The notes: a model not told the origin generated them from the letters alone. A stretch of DNA of 31,181 bases from JAWLDV01 sp046537975 (GCA_046537975.1 JBKHJR010000030.1:1-31181); one strand, 5' to 3'. Positions 7,127 to 14,968 are shown, counted from the first letter of the stretch. A program made the numbers and translations.

Positions 7127-8706
7127 GAGACCACCTCCTCATCGGCGATTTCTTCCGGAGAGGGTATCTCCTCTCTTATAATTCCGGCCTCTTCGGCAAG
7201 ACTGGTTAGCAGGCAGGCCACCTGGGCAATCATGATAACAATAAAAGGCAAAGCCCCGCTGATGGCTATGGCCCGCAGGACCTGGACTCCTCCTCCGGCA
7301 AAAAGTACTGCGGCGGTGAGGGCTGCAACTACTGCTCCCCAGAACAGTTTGAGGGTCCTGGGTGGATCCAGGGATCCCCCGGTGGACATCATCCCCAGGA
7401 CATAAGCCCCGCTGGCGGCGCTGGTACTTAAGAACACCAGGATAAGGAACACCGCCACCACAGCCAGCATCATGGGATAAGGGAAGTAGGAAAACAGGGA
7501 AAAAAGGGCCTGGGAGGAATCCTCCAGGACCAGGGAGGCCAGCCCTCCCTCGCCGAAGAGTTCCAGATGGAGACCTGCTCCGCCGAAAACGGAAAACCAG
7601 AGCACAGAGAAGATGGTGGGAAAGAGGATAACCATCAGGACGAATTCCCTGATTGTCCGCCCCCGGCTGATCCGGGCAATAAATATGCCTACAAAGGGAG
7701 CCCAGGCAATCCACCAGATCAGATAAGTCAGAGTCCAGACCCTGGTCCATTCCGTCTCGCCGCTGTATGGATAGAGCCGGAAGGAGAGATTGATCAGATT
7801 AGTGATATAATCCCCCAGACTGGTGGTAAAAGTGCTGAAGATAAAACTGGTCGGCCCCAGAAAAAGGATATAGGCCATGAGCAGAAGAGCCACAACCAGG
7901 TTGATGTTGGAGAGCAGCTTGATTCCCTTATCCAGGGTGGTGGTAATAGGAATCATGTAAAAGAGGATCAGCACTGCCAGTATTCCCATGAGAACGGTCA
8001 TGGAATCAGCCGGGGTACCGAAGACCTCGGCCAGGCCGGCATTGATCTGCATTACCCCCATACCCAGGGAACCGGCAATACCAAAGGCTACCGCCACTAT
8101 AGCCACCAGGTCGGCGATAAACCCCAGGGTCCTGCCGAAAAGCCCCGGGAAGATTGCTTCTATCGGGGAACTGGCCAGCATGGGCCTGCCCCGCCGGAAG
8201 CCGTAGTAACCCAGAACCAGGGCTGCTGTAGCGTAAATCCCCCAGGCATGGACTCCCCAGTGCAGATTGGTCACCACCATGGCCCAGCGGGCGGCCTGAG
8301 GGGTCATGGCCCCCTGCTCCGGGGGCGGTGACATGTAATGATGCAGGGGTTCAGCCACTCCCCAGAAAAGAAGCCCGGCCCCCATACCTGCGGCAAAAAG
8401 CATGGCCAGCCAGGAAACCAGACCGAATTCCGGTTCTTCATGCTGTTTTCCCAGCTTAATGTCTCCCAGGCGGCTGAAGGCCAGAAAAAAGGAAAAGAGA
8501 ATAAAAAGAGTAATGGAAAGCAGAAATATCCAGTCAAAGGAATTGAGACTGAAAGTGGTCATCTCCATAATAACCTCGGTCAGTCTATCAGGGTGGAAGA
8601 TGCCCACTACCGCAGTAAAACCGCAGGCTATAAGGGCACCTATAAAGACCCCTAAGATCCTCAGGGTAATCGCCTTCTTAAAGCGGGCAAGCATACTTTC
8701 AGCCAT
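7123..8706 (-). CDS. BCCT family betaine/choline/carnitine transporter, variant (527 aa)
   Basis: This is a 12-helix secondary transporter of the inner membrane. Typical BCCT blocks are LFAAGMGAGLLFWGVAEP (TM3 region), NLHWGVHAWGIYA (TM4) and the aromatic box WWIAWAPFVGIFIARISRGRTIREF (TM8), which suggest a trimethylammonium substrate such as glycine betaine. Two motifs deviate from the family: AGSLGMG where ATSLGLG is common, and STSAASGA (about 427-434) where a TSxDSGS-like motif with an Asp is usual, so ion coupling may differ. The N-terminus is short, and the acidic C-terminal tail (EEIPSPEEIADEEVVS) could be regulatory. GAAAAGG precedes ATG 8706. It is divergent from the second BCCT gene and overlaps the downstream binding-protein gene by 4 nt. 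Confidence 0.92.
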   Translation of the reverse strand: MAESMLARFKKAITLRILGVFIGALIACGFTAVVGIFHPDRLTEVIMEMTTFSLNSFDWIFLLSITLFILFSFFLAFSRLGDIKLGKQHEEPEFGLVSWLAMLFAAGMGAGLLFWGVAEPLHHYMSPPPEQGAMTPQAARWAMVVTNLHWGVHAWGIYATAALVLGYYGFRRGRPMLASSPIEAIFPGLFGRTLGFIADLVAIVAVAFGIAGSLGMGVMQINAGLAEVFGTPADSMTVLMGILAVLILFYMIPITTTLDKGIKLLSNINLVVALLLMAYILFLGPTSFIFSTFTTSLGDYITNLINLSFRLYPYSGETEWTRVWTLTYLIWWIAWAPFVGIFIARISRGRTIREFVLMVILFPTIFSVLWFSVFGGAGLHLELFGEGGLASLVLEDSSQALFSLFSYFPYPMMLAVVAVFLILVFLSTSAASGAYVLGMMSTGGSLDPPRTLKLFWGAVVAALTAAVLFAGGGVQVLRAIAISGALPFIVIMIAQVACLLTSLAEEAGIIREEIPSPEEIADEEVVS

Positions 8707-8938
8707 ATAATTACCTTTTCTTGATATACTGTTATCAGTTTCTCCTCATAACTTTTACTCAAAATCCAAGGTTTACTATATCCTTATAATATTATATGTT
8801 AGGAATCATGAAAAAATTTGTCCAATGATAACTTGAATCGGAATGAACTTCCCTGAACCATTTTAAGGAATAAGTTGCGGAGGTGCGGCAGGAATTAAAT
8901 AGCGCCGAACAGTTTCCAAAATAATAAGGAACCTATTT
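8707..8938. promoter_or_regulatory. divergent promoter region between the two BCCT genes
   Basis: This 232-nt AT-rich gap must hold promoters for both transporter operons. A perfect 12-bp palindrome TATAATATTATA (8785-8796) carries a consensus -10 hexamer on each strand, but I see no good -35 at the right distance for either. It could therefore be an activator-dependent dual promoter or an operator. AAGGA (8926-8930) is the ribosome-binding site of the rightward gene. Confidence 0.45.
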
Positions 8939-10567
8939 ATGTCCGAGAAAAAAGAGGCCAAGACAGACATTCAGCCGGAAGAAGGCTGGTTTCATCTCGA
9001 TGTCCATCCCCCGGTATTCTTCATCTCCGCCGGACTGATAATTCTATTTGTAATCGCCACTATCACCTTTGAAACCTATCTGGGCGATACTTTCCAGCTT
9101 ATGCAGGACGCCATGTCCCACTACACGGGCTGGTTCTTTATCTGGACGGTCAACATAGTCCTGGTCTTTATTCTGGTCCTGCTGCTGGGACGTTTCGGCC
9201 ATATCCGGATCGGCGGACCTGACGCGATTCCTGAATTTTCCACCAAGGGCTGGTTTGCCATGCTCTTTTCCGCGGGCATGGGTATCGGTCTGCTCTTTTA
9301 CGGGGTTGCGGAACCCATGTTCCATTATGTAGCCAATCCCCTGACCGAAGCCGGTACCACAGAAGCGGCCAGAAAAGCCCTGGATATCACCTTTTTGCAC
9401 TGGGGACTGCATCCCTGGTCCATCTACTGCCTGGTCGGCCTCTCCCTGTCCTTCTTTGCCTTTAACAAGGGGCTGCCCATGTCCATCCGGACCGCTTTTT
9501 ATCCCTTGTTCGGAGATAAAATCTATGGTTGGACCGGTAACATCATCGACATCCTGGCCACCGTTGCCACTCTTTTCGGGGTGGCTACTTCCCTGGGACT
9601 CGGGGTGCAGCAGGTAAACGCCGGGCTGGATTACCTTTTAGGCATTGGCCAGTCCCCTAAGATCCAGGTTATTCTGATCGCCTGCATCACTGCCGTTGCC
9701 ACCTGGTCGGTTGTCAAGGGTCTGGATAAAGGCATCCGGCGACTCAGTGAACTTAACATCACTATTGCCGGCCTGCTGGCCCTCTTTATCCTCCTGGTCG
9801 GCCCCACCCTGTTTATTTTAAACGCCGTCCTGGAAAACATCGGCTACTACATTCAGCATCTCCCTCAGCTCAGCACCTGGAATGAAACTTACGAACGCAC
9901 GGAGTGGCAGCACGGCTGGACCATTTTTTACTGGTCCTGGTGGATCTCCTGGTCCCCGTTTGTTGGTATGTTTATCGCCCGGGTTTCTTTCGGCCGGACC
10001 ATCCGGCAATTTATCCTGGGAGTACTGCTGGTGCCCACCTTTATCACCTTTCTCTGGGTCACCATCTTCGGCAATACCGCTCTTTTTCTCGAAATGTTCG
10101 GTTCCAGCGGTCTGGCTAAGGCGGTCCAGGAAAACATTCCGGTCTCCCTGTTCGTTATGCTGGAAAATTTTCCCCTGAATATAATTACCTCCAGCCTGGC
10201 TATTGTAGTGATCATTACCTTTTTTGTGACTTCCTCCGACTCCGGGTCCATGGTGATTGACATAATAACCTCCGGGGGCAACCCTAATCCTCCGATGCTC
10301 TCCCGGCTTTTCTGGGCCATCATGGAAGGTGTGGTTGCCGCCTCCTTGCTTATGGGTGGAGGCCTGGTGGCCCTGCAGACCGCCACCATAACCACCGGCC
10401 TGCCCTTTGCCGCAATACTTTTGGTTATGTGCCTGGCCCTCTACCGGGGTCTTAGTGAATATGCCGCCCCCAAGGAATTTACTCTGGGAGAAAGAGAGGT
10501 CAAAGAGTTCAGGATCAAGACCAGACCCCCTTTGGACAAGACATTCGGCCGTAAGAGAATGTGGTGA
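8939..10567 (+). CDS. BCCT family betaine/choline transporter, canonical motifs (542 aa)
   Basis: This is a Na+- or H+-coupled uptake carrier with 12 helices. Canonical motifs include LFSAGMGIGLLFYGVAEP, LHWGLHPWSIYC, ATSLGLGVQQVNAGL, the aromatic substrate box YWSWWISWSPFVGMFIARVSFGRTIRQF split over TM8, and VTSSDSGSMVID in TM10. GMGIG and the Trp-rich box favour glycine betaine or choline over carnitine. An acidic N-terminal stretch (KTDIQPEEGWFHLDVHP) and a basic C-terminus (KTRPPLDKTFGRKRMW) could serve osmosensing, as charged termini do in BetP. AAGGA is spaced 8 nt from ATG 8939. It precedes an OpuAC-type binding protein by 137 nt. Confidence 0.95.
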   Translation: MSEKKEAKTDIQPEEGWFHLDVHPPVFFISAGLIILFVIATITFETYLGDTFQLMQDAMSHYTGWFFIWTVNIVLVFILVLLLGRFGHIRIGGPDAIPEFSTKGWFAMLFSAGMGIGLLFYGVAEPMFHYVANPLTEAGTTEAARKALDITFLHWGLHPWSIYCLVGLSLSFFAFNKGLPMSIRTAFYPLFGDKIYGWTGNIIDILATVATLFGVATSLGLGVQQVNAGLDYLLGIGQSPKIQVILIACITAVATWSVVKGLDKGIRRLSELNITIAGLLALFILLVGPTLFILNAVLENIGYYIQHLPQLSTWNETYERTEWQHGWTIFYWSWWISWSPFVGMFIARVSFGRTIRQFILGVLLVPTFITFLWVTIFGNTALFLEMFGSSGLAKAVQENIPVSLFVMLENFPLNIITSSLAIVVIITFFVTSSDSGSMVIDIITSGGNPNPPMLSRLFWAIMEGVVAASLLMGGGLVALQTATITTGLPFAAILLVMCLALYRGLSEYAAPKEFTLGEREVKEFRIKTRPPLDKTFGRKRMW

Positions 10568-10640
10568 ATTTATATACCGGGATTAAAGATGTAGGACTCA
10601 TAAACACTTTCTCCCGAGTCAAAGTGGAAAAATCGTCATG

Positions 10641-10659
10641 TTTTTATTTAAAATAAAAA
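10641..10659. repeat. AT-rich palindrome between BCCT and SBP genes
   Basis: TTTTTATTT and AAATAAAAA flank a single A, giving 9-bp arms in the 137-nt gap. The centre leaves no room for a hairpin loop, so it is better viewed as a possible protein-binding site or simple AT-rich spacer. Confidence 0.3.
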
Positions 10660-10704
10660 ATTATGTCCATTATCTCATCCACTTATTCATGAGAAGCAGA
10701 AACC

Positions 10705-11631
10705 ATGTACTCATCCTGCCGTATTGCGCTCATCACCATTGTGGCCTTTATCTGGTGTCTAACTTTTCCGGGGTCTCCGGGAGCTCAACCTCCGGCAGGC
10801 AAACACACCGTTAGAATTGCCTATACGGACTGGTCTTCTTCGGTGGCCAGCGCTCATCTGCTTAAGGCGGTTTTCCTGGAAAAAACAGGGACAAAGTGCA
10901 AATTGATGCGGATGCCTGTGGACGATATGTGGGAAGCAGTGGCCCGGGGCGAGGCTGATGCCATGTTATCAGCCTGGCTGCCCCACACCCATGCCCATTA
11001 TTACAACAAATACAGCGGCAGACAGATCAACCTGGGGCCCAATCTGAAAGGGACCAGAATCGGCCTGGTGGTTCCGGACATAACCCTGGGGCGTCTGACT
11101 GCAGGTACCGGAATCCGTAACCGGCCCTATATTGACGTTGGCTCCATTAACGAACTGAAAGAAAAGGCGGGAAAATTCAAGAACCGTATAATCGGTATAG
11201 AACCGGAAGCCGGGATTATGCGCCGAACCAGGCAGGCCATGGAGGTTTACGATCTGGAGGAAGACTTTCGATTGGCGGAGGGCAGTGAAAAGTCCATGGT
11301 AGCAGCCCTGTCTGAAGCTGTCCGCCACCAGGAATGGATTGTGGTAACCGGCTGGCTGCCTCACTGGAGTTTTGCCCGCTGGAATCTCAAGTTTCTGGAT
11401 GACCCCAAAAATATTTACGGCCCTCAGGGACATATCAGCACCATAGTGCGCAAAGACCTGGAGGAAGAGATGCCGGAGGCTTACCGGATTCTGGATAACT
11501 TTTACTGGGAGCCCCGGGATCTCGGACAATTAATGCTCTGGATCCAGGAAAATAAAGGGGATGAGCCTTATGAAACGGCATTGCGGTGGATCAGGGCAAA
11601 TGAGAAAAAAGTTAAGGAATGGCTCAAATAA
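10705..11631 (+). CDS. glycine betaine-type (OpuAC) solute-binding protein, orphan (308 aa)
   Basis: A signal peptide (about residues 1-27, ending GSPGA) directs it to the periplasm, and no lipobox is present. The mature part is a single OpuAC domain: VRIAYTDWSSSVASAHLL, EAVARGEADAMLSAWLP followed by HTHAHYY, IIGIEPEAGIM, and VTGWLPHWSFARWNLKFLDD. The Trp residues in SAWLPHTH and GWLPHWSFARW correspond to the aromatic cage that binds quaternary ammonium groups in this family. ProX/OpuAC partners (permease and ATPase) are absent from the window. The gene follows the BCCT gene on the same strand and is followed 28 nt later by the HtrA-like gene. It may feed or sense the BCCT substrate, or serve an ABC system encoded elsewhere. 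Confidence 0.93.
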   Translation: MYSSCRIALITIVAFIWCLTFPGSPGAQPPAGKHTVRIAYTDWSSSVASAHLLKAVFLEKTGTKCKLMRMPVDDMWEAVARGEADAMLSAWLPHTHAHYYNKYSGRQINLGPNLKGTRIGLVVPDITLGRLTAGTGIRNRPYIDVGSINELKEKAGKFKNRIIGIEPEAGIMRRTRQAMEVYDLEEDFRLAEGSEKSMVAALSEAVRHQEWIVVTGWLPHWSFARWNLKFLDDPKNIYGPQGHISTIVRKDLEEEMPEAYRILDNFYWEPRDLGQLMLWIQENKGDEPYETALRWIRANEKKVKEWLK

Positions 11632-11659
11632 ATAATTAAACAAATAAGGTTATTTGATT

Positions 11660-12340
11660 ATGCATCAGGATATTTACTTCCAGTACAAAGGCGCCTGTAT
11701 GATGCTGTTTCACCGGGAAGACGATGAAGTAAACTTCCTGGGAACGGCATTTCTGGTTAACCCGGAAGGTTATCTGCTTACCGCAGCCCATCTGTTGTCC
11801 GGCAAAAAAGATTATATGGTTGTCCCGGTGGAGGAAACCGATGCCTTCGCCCCGGTCCGCACCGAAACCGTGGCTCCCATTGATGTTGAGGTCAGGCAGG
11901 TGGACCGGAAACGGGATCTGGCCCTGCTCAGATTTAAAGAAGATATAGACATTTCCATGCCCGATCATATCCTGGGCGTTCCCGGAGAAGCCCCCATCGG
12001 CAGCAGTGTGGCCTGCCTGGGTTTTCCCTTCGGTTATTACCACATCTACAATCCTCTTATCAAACAGGCGGTGATCTCTGCCAAGATCCTGTCCGACAAG
12101 GAAACCATGATCTTTCTATTTGACACCTTGATTCATGACGGCAGCCGGGGCGGGCCGCTGATAAATGTCCAGGACGGCAGAATAATAGGGATAGTCAGTG
12201 GCCGCTTCCACCCCCAGGAACTCCTGCCGGACAACCTGAAACATGTCTCCGAGACTCCGATCAGAACCGACGTCTCCTATGCCGTCTCCATAGATCATGC
12301 TGCCGGACTTATGGAAAAAGAGGAGATCACCATTATCTGA
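11660..12340 (+). CDS. HtrA/trypsin-like protein with substituted catalytic serine (226 aa)
   Basis: The protein has a chymotrypsin-fold (S1C-like) domain with no signal peptide and no PDZ domain, so it is predicted cytoplasmic. The catalytic His is in LLTAAHLL (H44) and the Asp in KRDLALL (D86). The nucleophile motif usually reads GNSGGP or GSSGGP, but here it is DGSRGGPL: arginine (R163) is at the serine position, with a Ser one residue earlier. This predicts loss of normal proteolysis. I preferred ATG 11660 (AAGG 10 nt upstream) over the in-frame TTG at 11654. It lies 28 nt after the OpuAC gene, so it is likely co-transcribed. It may be a pseudo-protease or scaffold. Alternatively the shifted Ser is used, which I consider less likely. 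Confidence 0.82.
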   Translation: MHQDIYFQYKGACMMLFHREDDEVNFLGTAFLVNPEGYLLTAAHLLSGKKDYMVVPVEETDAFAPVRTETVAPIDVEVRQVDRKRDLALLRFKEDIDISMPDHILGVPGEAPIGSSVACLGFPFGYYHIYNPLIKQAVISAKILSDKETMIFLFDTLIHDGSRGGPLINVQDGRIIGIVSGRFHPQELLPDNLKHVSETPIRTDVSYAVSIDHAAGLMEKEEITII

Positions 12341-12358
12341 CCTGATTTCACAACCAAC

Positions 12359-13483
12359 TTATCTGGGCAGGGATCTGGGTACCTGCACCGAACGCTCCAG
12401 CCACCTCTGAAACTGCTGGTTGACCCGGTAATAGTTTTCCGACCACCACCCGGCGTCTATCTGGAGAGCACTGCTGAAATTGTGCTGCTCAGTGGGCAGA
12501 TGCTTCCTGATTTTCTCCGGGACCTGCTTCAAGGCTGAGGCCCGCACCGGTCCGTAAGGGATATGACGGGACTGAGCAGCCATCCTGTCCGGAGCTGTGG
12601 CAAAACGAATAAAATCCAGGGCGGCTTCCTTGTGCCTGCTGCCTTTGGGAATCGCCCAGAGGTCAATATTCCAGATCTGTCTATCCCAGATGATCTCCAA
12701 AGGCTTATCTTCCTGCTCTGCAGCCCTGTATATCCGGCCGCTATAGGCCGTACTCATACTAACCTCACCATCTGCCAGCATCTGCGGTGCCTCTTCTCCT
12801 TCTTCCCACCACTTTATACAGGGTTTAATGCGATTGAGCATTTTAAAGGCCCGGTCCAGACCCTGTTGGGTCTCAAGCTCATCATATACCTTTTCCGGAG
12901 GAACGCCGTCGGCAATCAGGGCCCATTCCAGGTTAGCCTTAGGAGTCTTGCGCATCCCCCTGCCGCCCGGAAAAGATTTGATATCAAAAAAATCTTCCAG
13001 GCTCTCCGGCTGCTTCTCGGGATAGGCCTCGCTGTTATGGGCAATCACCGTGGACCAGACCACACTGCCCACCGCGCATTCTCTCAAACTGCCTTCGATA
13101 AAGTCCTCAGCGGCGGGACTGCCGTCCGGTGCCGGGTTCAGGATATCCGGCTCGATTCTCTCCAGGAGTCCCTCCCGGCAGCCCCGCAGGGCATCGGTGA
13201 GTTCCAGGTCCACCACATCCCATTTGATGTTCATGGAGGAGACCTGGGAGCGGATCTCTTCCAGGCCCCCGCTGTAATCCAGGACCTCGACCTCCACCCC
13301 CTTTTCTTCAGCATAAGGAAGGACATAGGCCAGCATCTGGCTCCTGGTATAGTCACCTCCCCAGGAAACGATGGTAAGATCAGCGGCGGCGGTAATCCCT
13401 GCCGTGGTAAATACTAAAATGAAAGCCGAAATTAAGAAACTGGTATGCCTGCATATTGTCTGCCGGAATTTATAAGTTTCCAT
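12359..13483 (-). CDS. PotD-like (family 1) extracellular solute-binding protein, orphan (374 aa)
   Basis: A signal peptide spans about residues 1-34 (cleavage after TAAA). The mature protein starts DLTIVSWGGDYTRSQ, as in PotD/PotF-type proteins that bind spermidine, putrescine or related cations. Further blocks are MNIKWDVVDLELTDALRGCREGLLE split over the lobes, CAVGSVVWSTVIAHN, MLADGEVSMSTAYSGRIY, and WAIPKGSRHKEAALDFIRFA near the C-terminus. Its start shares a base with the stop of the upstream porin gene (TGATG), so the two are translationally coupled. No permease or ATPase is nearby. The substrate is uncertain. Given the transport island around it, a cationic amine or betaine precursor such as choline is possible. 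Confidence 0.9.
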   Translation of the reverse strand: METYKFRQTICRHTSFLISAFILVFTTAGITAAADLTIVSWGGDYTRSQMLAYVLPYAEEKGVEVEVLDYSGGLEEIRSQVSSMNIKWDVVDLELTDALRGCREGLLERIEPDILNPAPDGSPAAEDFIEGSLRECAVGSVVWSTVIAHNSEAYPEKQPESLEDFFDIKSFPGGRGMRKTPKANLEWALIADGVPPEKVYDELETQQGLDRAFKMLNRIKPCIKWWEEGEEAPQMLADGEVSMSTAYSGRIYRAAEQEDKPLEIIWDRQIWNIDLWAIPKGSRHKEAALDFIRFATAPDRMAAQSRHIPYGPVRASALKQVPEKIRKHLPTEQHNFSSALQIDAGWWSENYYRVNQQFQRWLERSVQVPRSLPR

Positions 13484-14799
13484 CAGAAATAATAACCTAT
13501 ATTGAAATTAAAACGTGCCTCCCAGTCCCTGGTACCACCCCCTGCCAGGGAGCCGTCTCCGAAGTACTTCATATTTCTGCCCAGGATCAGATCAATATAG
13601 CTGAAAACAGGGCCGATACCCACGGCACAGCCGATGGTATTCAAATAGGATTCCTCAAAATCATCCTTGTCCTTGAAAAGAAAACTGAAATCATTATAGA
13701 CAGTCAGGGAATCAATGACCTGCCACGGCGGGGGTAGGTTATAGGCAATATTGGCCGCACCGAAATTGCCCTGGGCGGCCACTTCGTACCAGTCCTTAAA
13801 GGCTCCCATATTAACGGTGCTATCACTGACCCCTGCCGGATTACGGGGATCATAGCCGTAACGCCCCAGTTCCAGCTGATAGTTCCAGCGGCCGTAGCGC
13901 CAGTCCAGGTGCAGGGCCGCGGCCCAATGATCGCCGTTATCATCGGTATCCTGATTATACATCTGGCCATACTGCAGGGAAAGGCCCAGCTCGGTACCGA
14001 GATGCACTCCCTCATTCAAGGTGTAAGCCAGTCTGGCATTGACCTGATTATCCTCCTCATTGCGGCCCGTGTCCCGGTCAACCGCAACCAGATCATAAGA
14101 GTAACGTTCCAGGTTTTTGGCATCAGCCAGCTCACCGTTCTTAAAAAAGGCCAACTGAAGATTCCAGGGACTTTGATCATAAACATACTTGAGACCGGCA
14201 TCATAGTCATCCGCCAGGCCCAGATAGTAAGGGACCCCGAACCAATAGTTATGGGCGGCATAGGGGAGCAGCCCGAAAGGAACCCTGGTAACCCCGGCCT
14301 GAATCCGGCCCAGCTCACCAAAATCATAGCCGATCCAGCCGTGATGTATGGTGTCCATATAAGGATACCAGCGATATTCCGCCGAAATCAGGATGTTACT
14401 TTTGCGGCCGTCCACATTGAGACGGAAAAGATCCAGACCGATATCACCGCGCCGGGTTTTAATGTCTCCGTCAAAACTCTCCCAGAAGGTATTAAAGCGC
14501 AATGCCCCGCCTATATCCATACTTTCAGGGTCTTCAGAATCAAGAGAAGATTCACTGACAGACTCCTTTTCTGCGGTCTTATACGAACCGGTCTCCTTAA
14601 GCCTTTCCTCAAGCTCACTGAGGCGGGCCTTTAAGCCTTCCATCTCCGAGATCCGGTTCCGGAGTTCCTTCACCTCTTGGCGCAATTCCCGGACCTCTTG
14701 CTCAGTTGCTCCGGCATAGCCCGTAGGCCAGATAAATAAAACTGCAGTCAGGGCAACCCCTAATCTCAGTCCCGAGCATTCTGTCACAGTTGCGAACAT
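13483..14799 (-). CDS. coiled-coil porin (438 aa)
   Basis: The signal peptide ends near residue 31 (GYAGA). A heptad-rich coiled coil follows at about residues 32-68 (VRELRQEVKELRNRISEM and following), the kind of stalk seen in porins that anchor to peptidoglycan or form trimers. A Ser/Glu linker leads to a 16- or 18-strand-like barrel rich in Tyr, Trp, Gly and Asn, ending in aromatic GYYF, the outer-membrane signature. It presumably gives passive entry for small solutes. The start (ATG 14799) has a weak RBS. The gene is coupled to the PotD-like binding protein by TGATG, so outer-membrane entry and periplasmic capture are made together. The family resembles uncharacterised porins of Desulfobacterota. 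Confidence 0.85.
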   Translation of the reverse strand: MFATVTECSGLRLGVALTAVLFIWPTGYAGATEQEVRELRQEVKELRNRISEMEGLKARLSELEERLKETGSYKTAEKESVSESSLDSEDPESMDIGGALRFNTFWESFDGDIKTRRGDIGLDLFRLNVDGRKSNILISAEYRWYPYMDTIHHGWIGYDFGELGRIQAGVTRVPFGLLPYAAHNYWFGVPYYLGLADDYDAGLKYVYDQSPWNLQLAFFKNGELADAKNLERYSYDLVAVDRDTGRNEEDNQVNARLAYTLNEGVHLGTELGLSLQYGQMYNQDTDDNGDHWAAALHLDWRYGRWNYQLELGRYGYDPRNPAGVSDSTVNMGAFKDWYEVAAQGNFGAANIAYNLPPPWQVIDSLTVYNDFSFLFKDKDDFEESYLNTIGCAVGIGPVFSYIDLILGRNMKYFGDGSLAGGGTRDWEARFNFNIGYYF

Positions 14800-14922
14800 A
14801 TTGTTAGGATTCCGGAAATTATCAACAGAAATAAACCCAAAAATTACCCATCCCTATCCTTTTTAATCGTATAATACACATAATATCAAGTCTTAAGATC
14901 GCTGATAAAGATAATTTTTGAC

Positions 14923-14950
14923 TTGACCCTCTTACTGTCTCTACTGTAAC
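14923..14950 (+). promoter_or_regulatory. possible promoter for polX-ligA
   Basis: TTGACC (14923-14928) is followed after 16 nt by TGTAAC (14945-14950). An overlapping TTGACT lies at 14918-14923. The -10 is weak. The leader to the polX start would be about 90 nt and would include the palindrome at 14957-14968. Confidence 0.3.
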
Positions 14951-14956
14951 CTAAAA

Positions 14957-14968
14957 CCTGTTAACAGG
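14957..14968. promoter_or_regulatory. perfect 12-bp palindrome upstream of polX
   Basis: CCTGTTAACAGG is a perfect palindrome located about 7 nt after the possible promoter and 76 nt before the polX start. It resembles a dimeric repressor site. The spacing (CTG-N4-CAG) does not match the E. coli LexA box. Confidence 0.35.

Noticed and set aside
6194..7405. 403-codon plus-strand frame across the binding-protein gene
   Set aside because: It is antisense to the OpuAC/TAXI lipoprotein and crosses into the BCCT gene; the translation has low-complexity, non-protein-like composition.
7567..8331. 254-codon plus-strand frame opposite BCCT
   Set aside because: It is rich in Gly, Pro, Gln and His, typical of antisense of membrane-protein codons; the BCCT motifs on the other strand are unambiguous.
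8571..8938. Riboswitch or known structured leader for the BCCT genes
   Set aside because: No conserved riboswitch core was recognised; only AT-rich sequence and the TATAATATTATA palindrome are visible.
12563..13417. 284-codon plus-strand frame opposite the PotD-like gene
   Set aside because: It is the shadow of a well-supported binding protein; no start signal or family motif.
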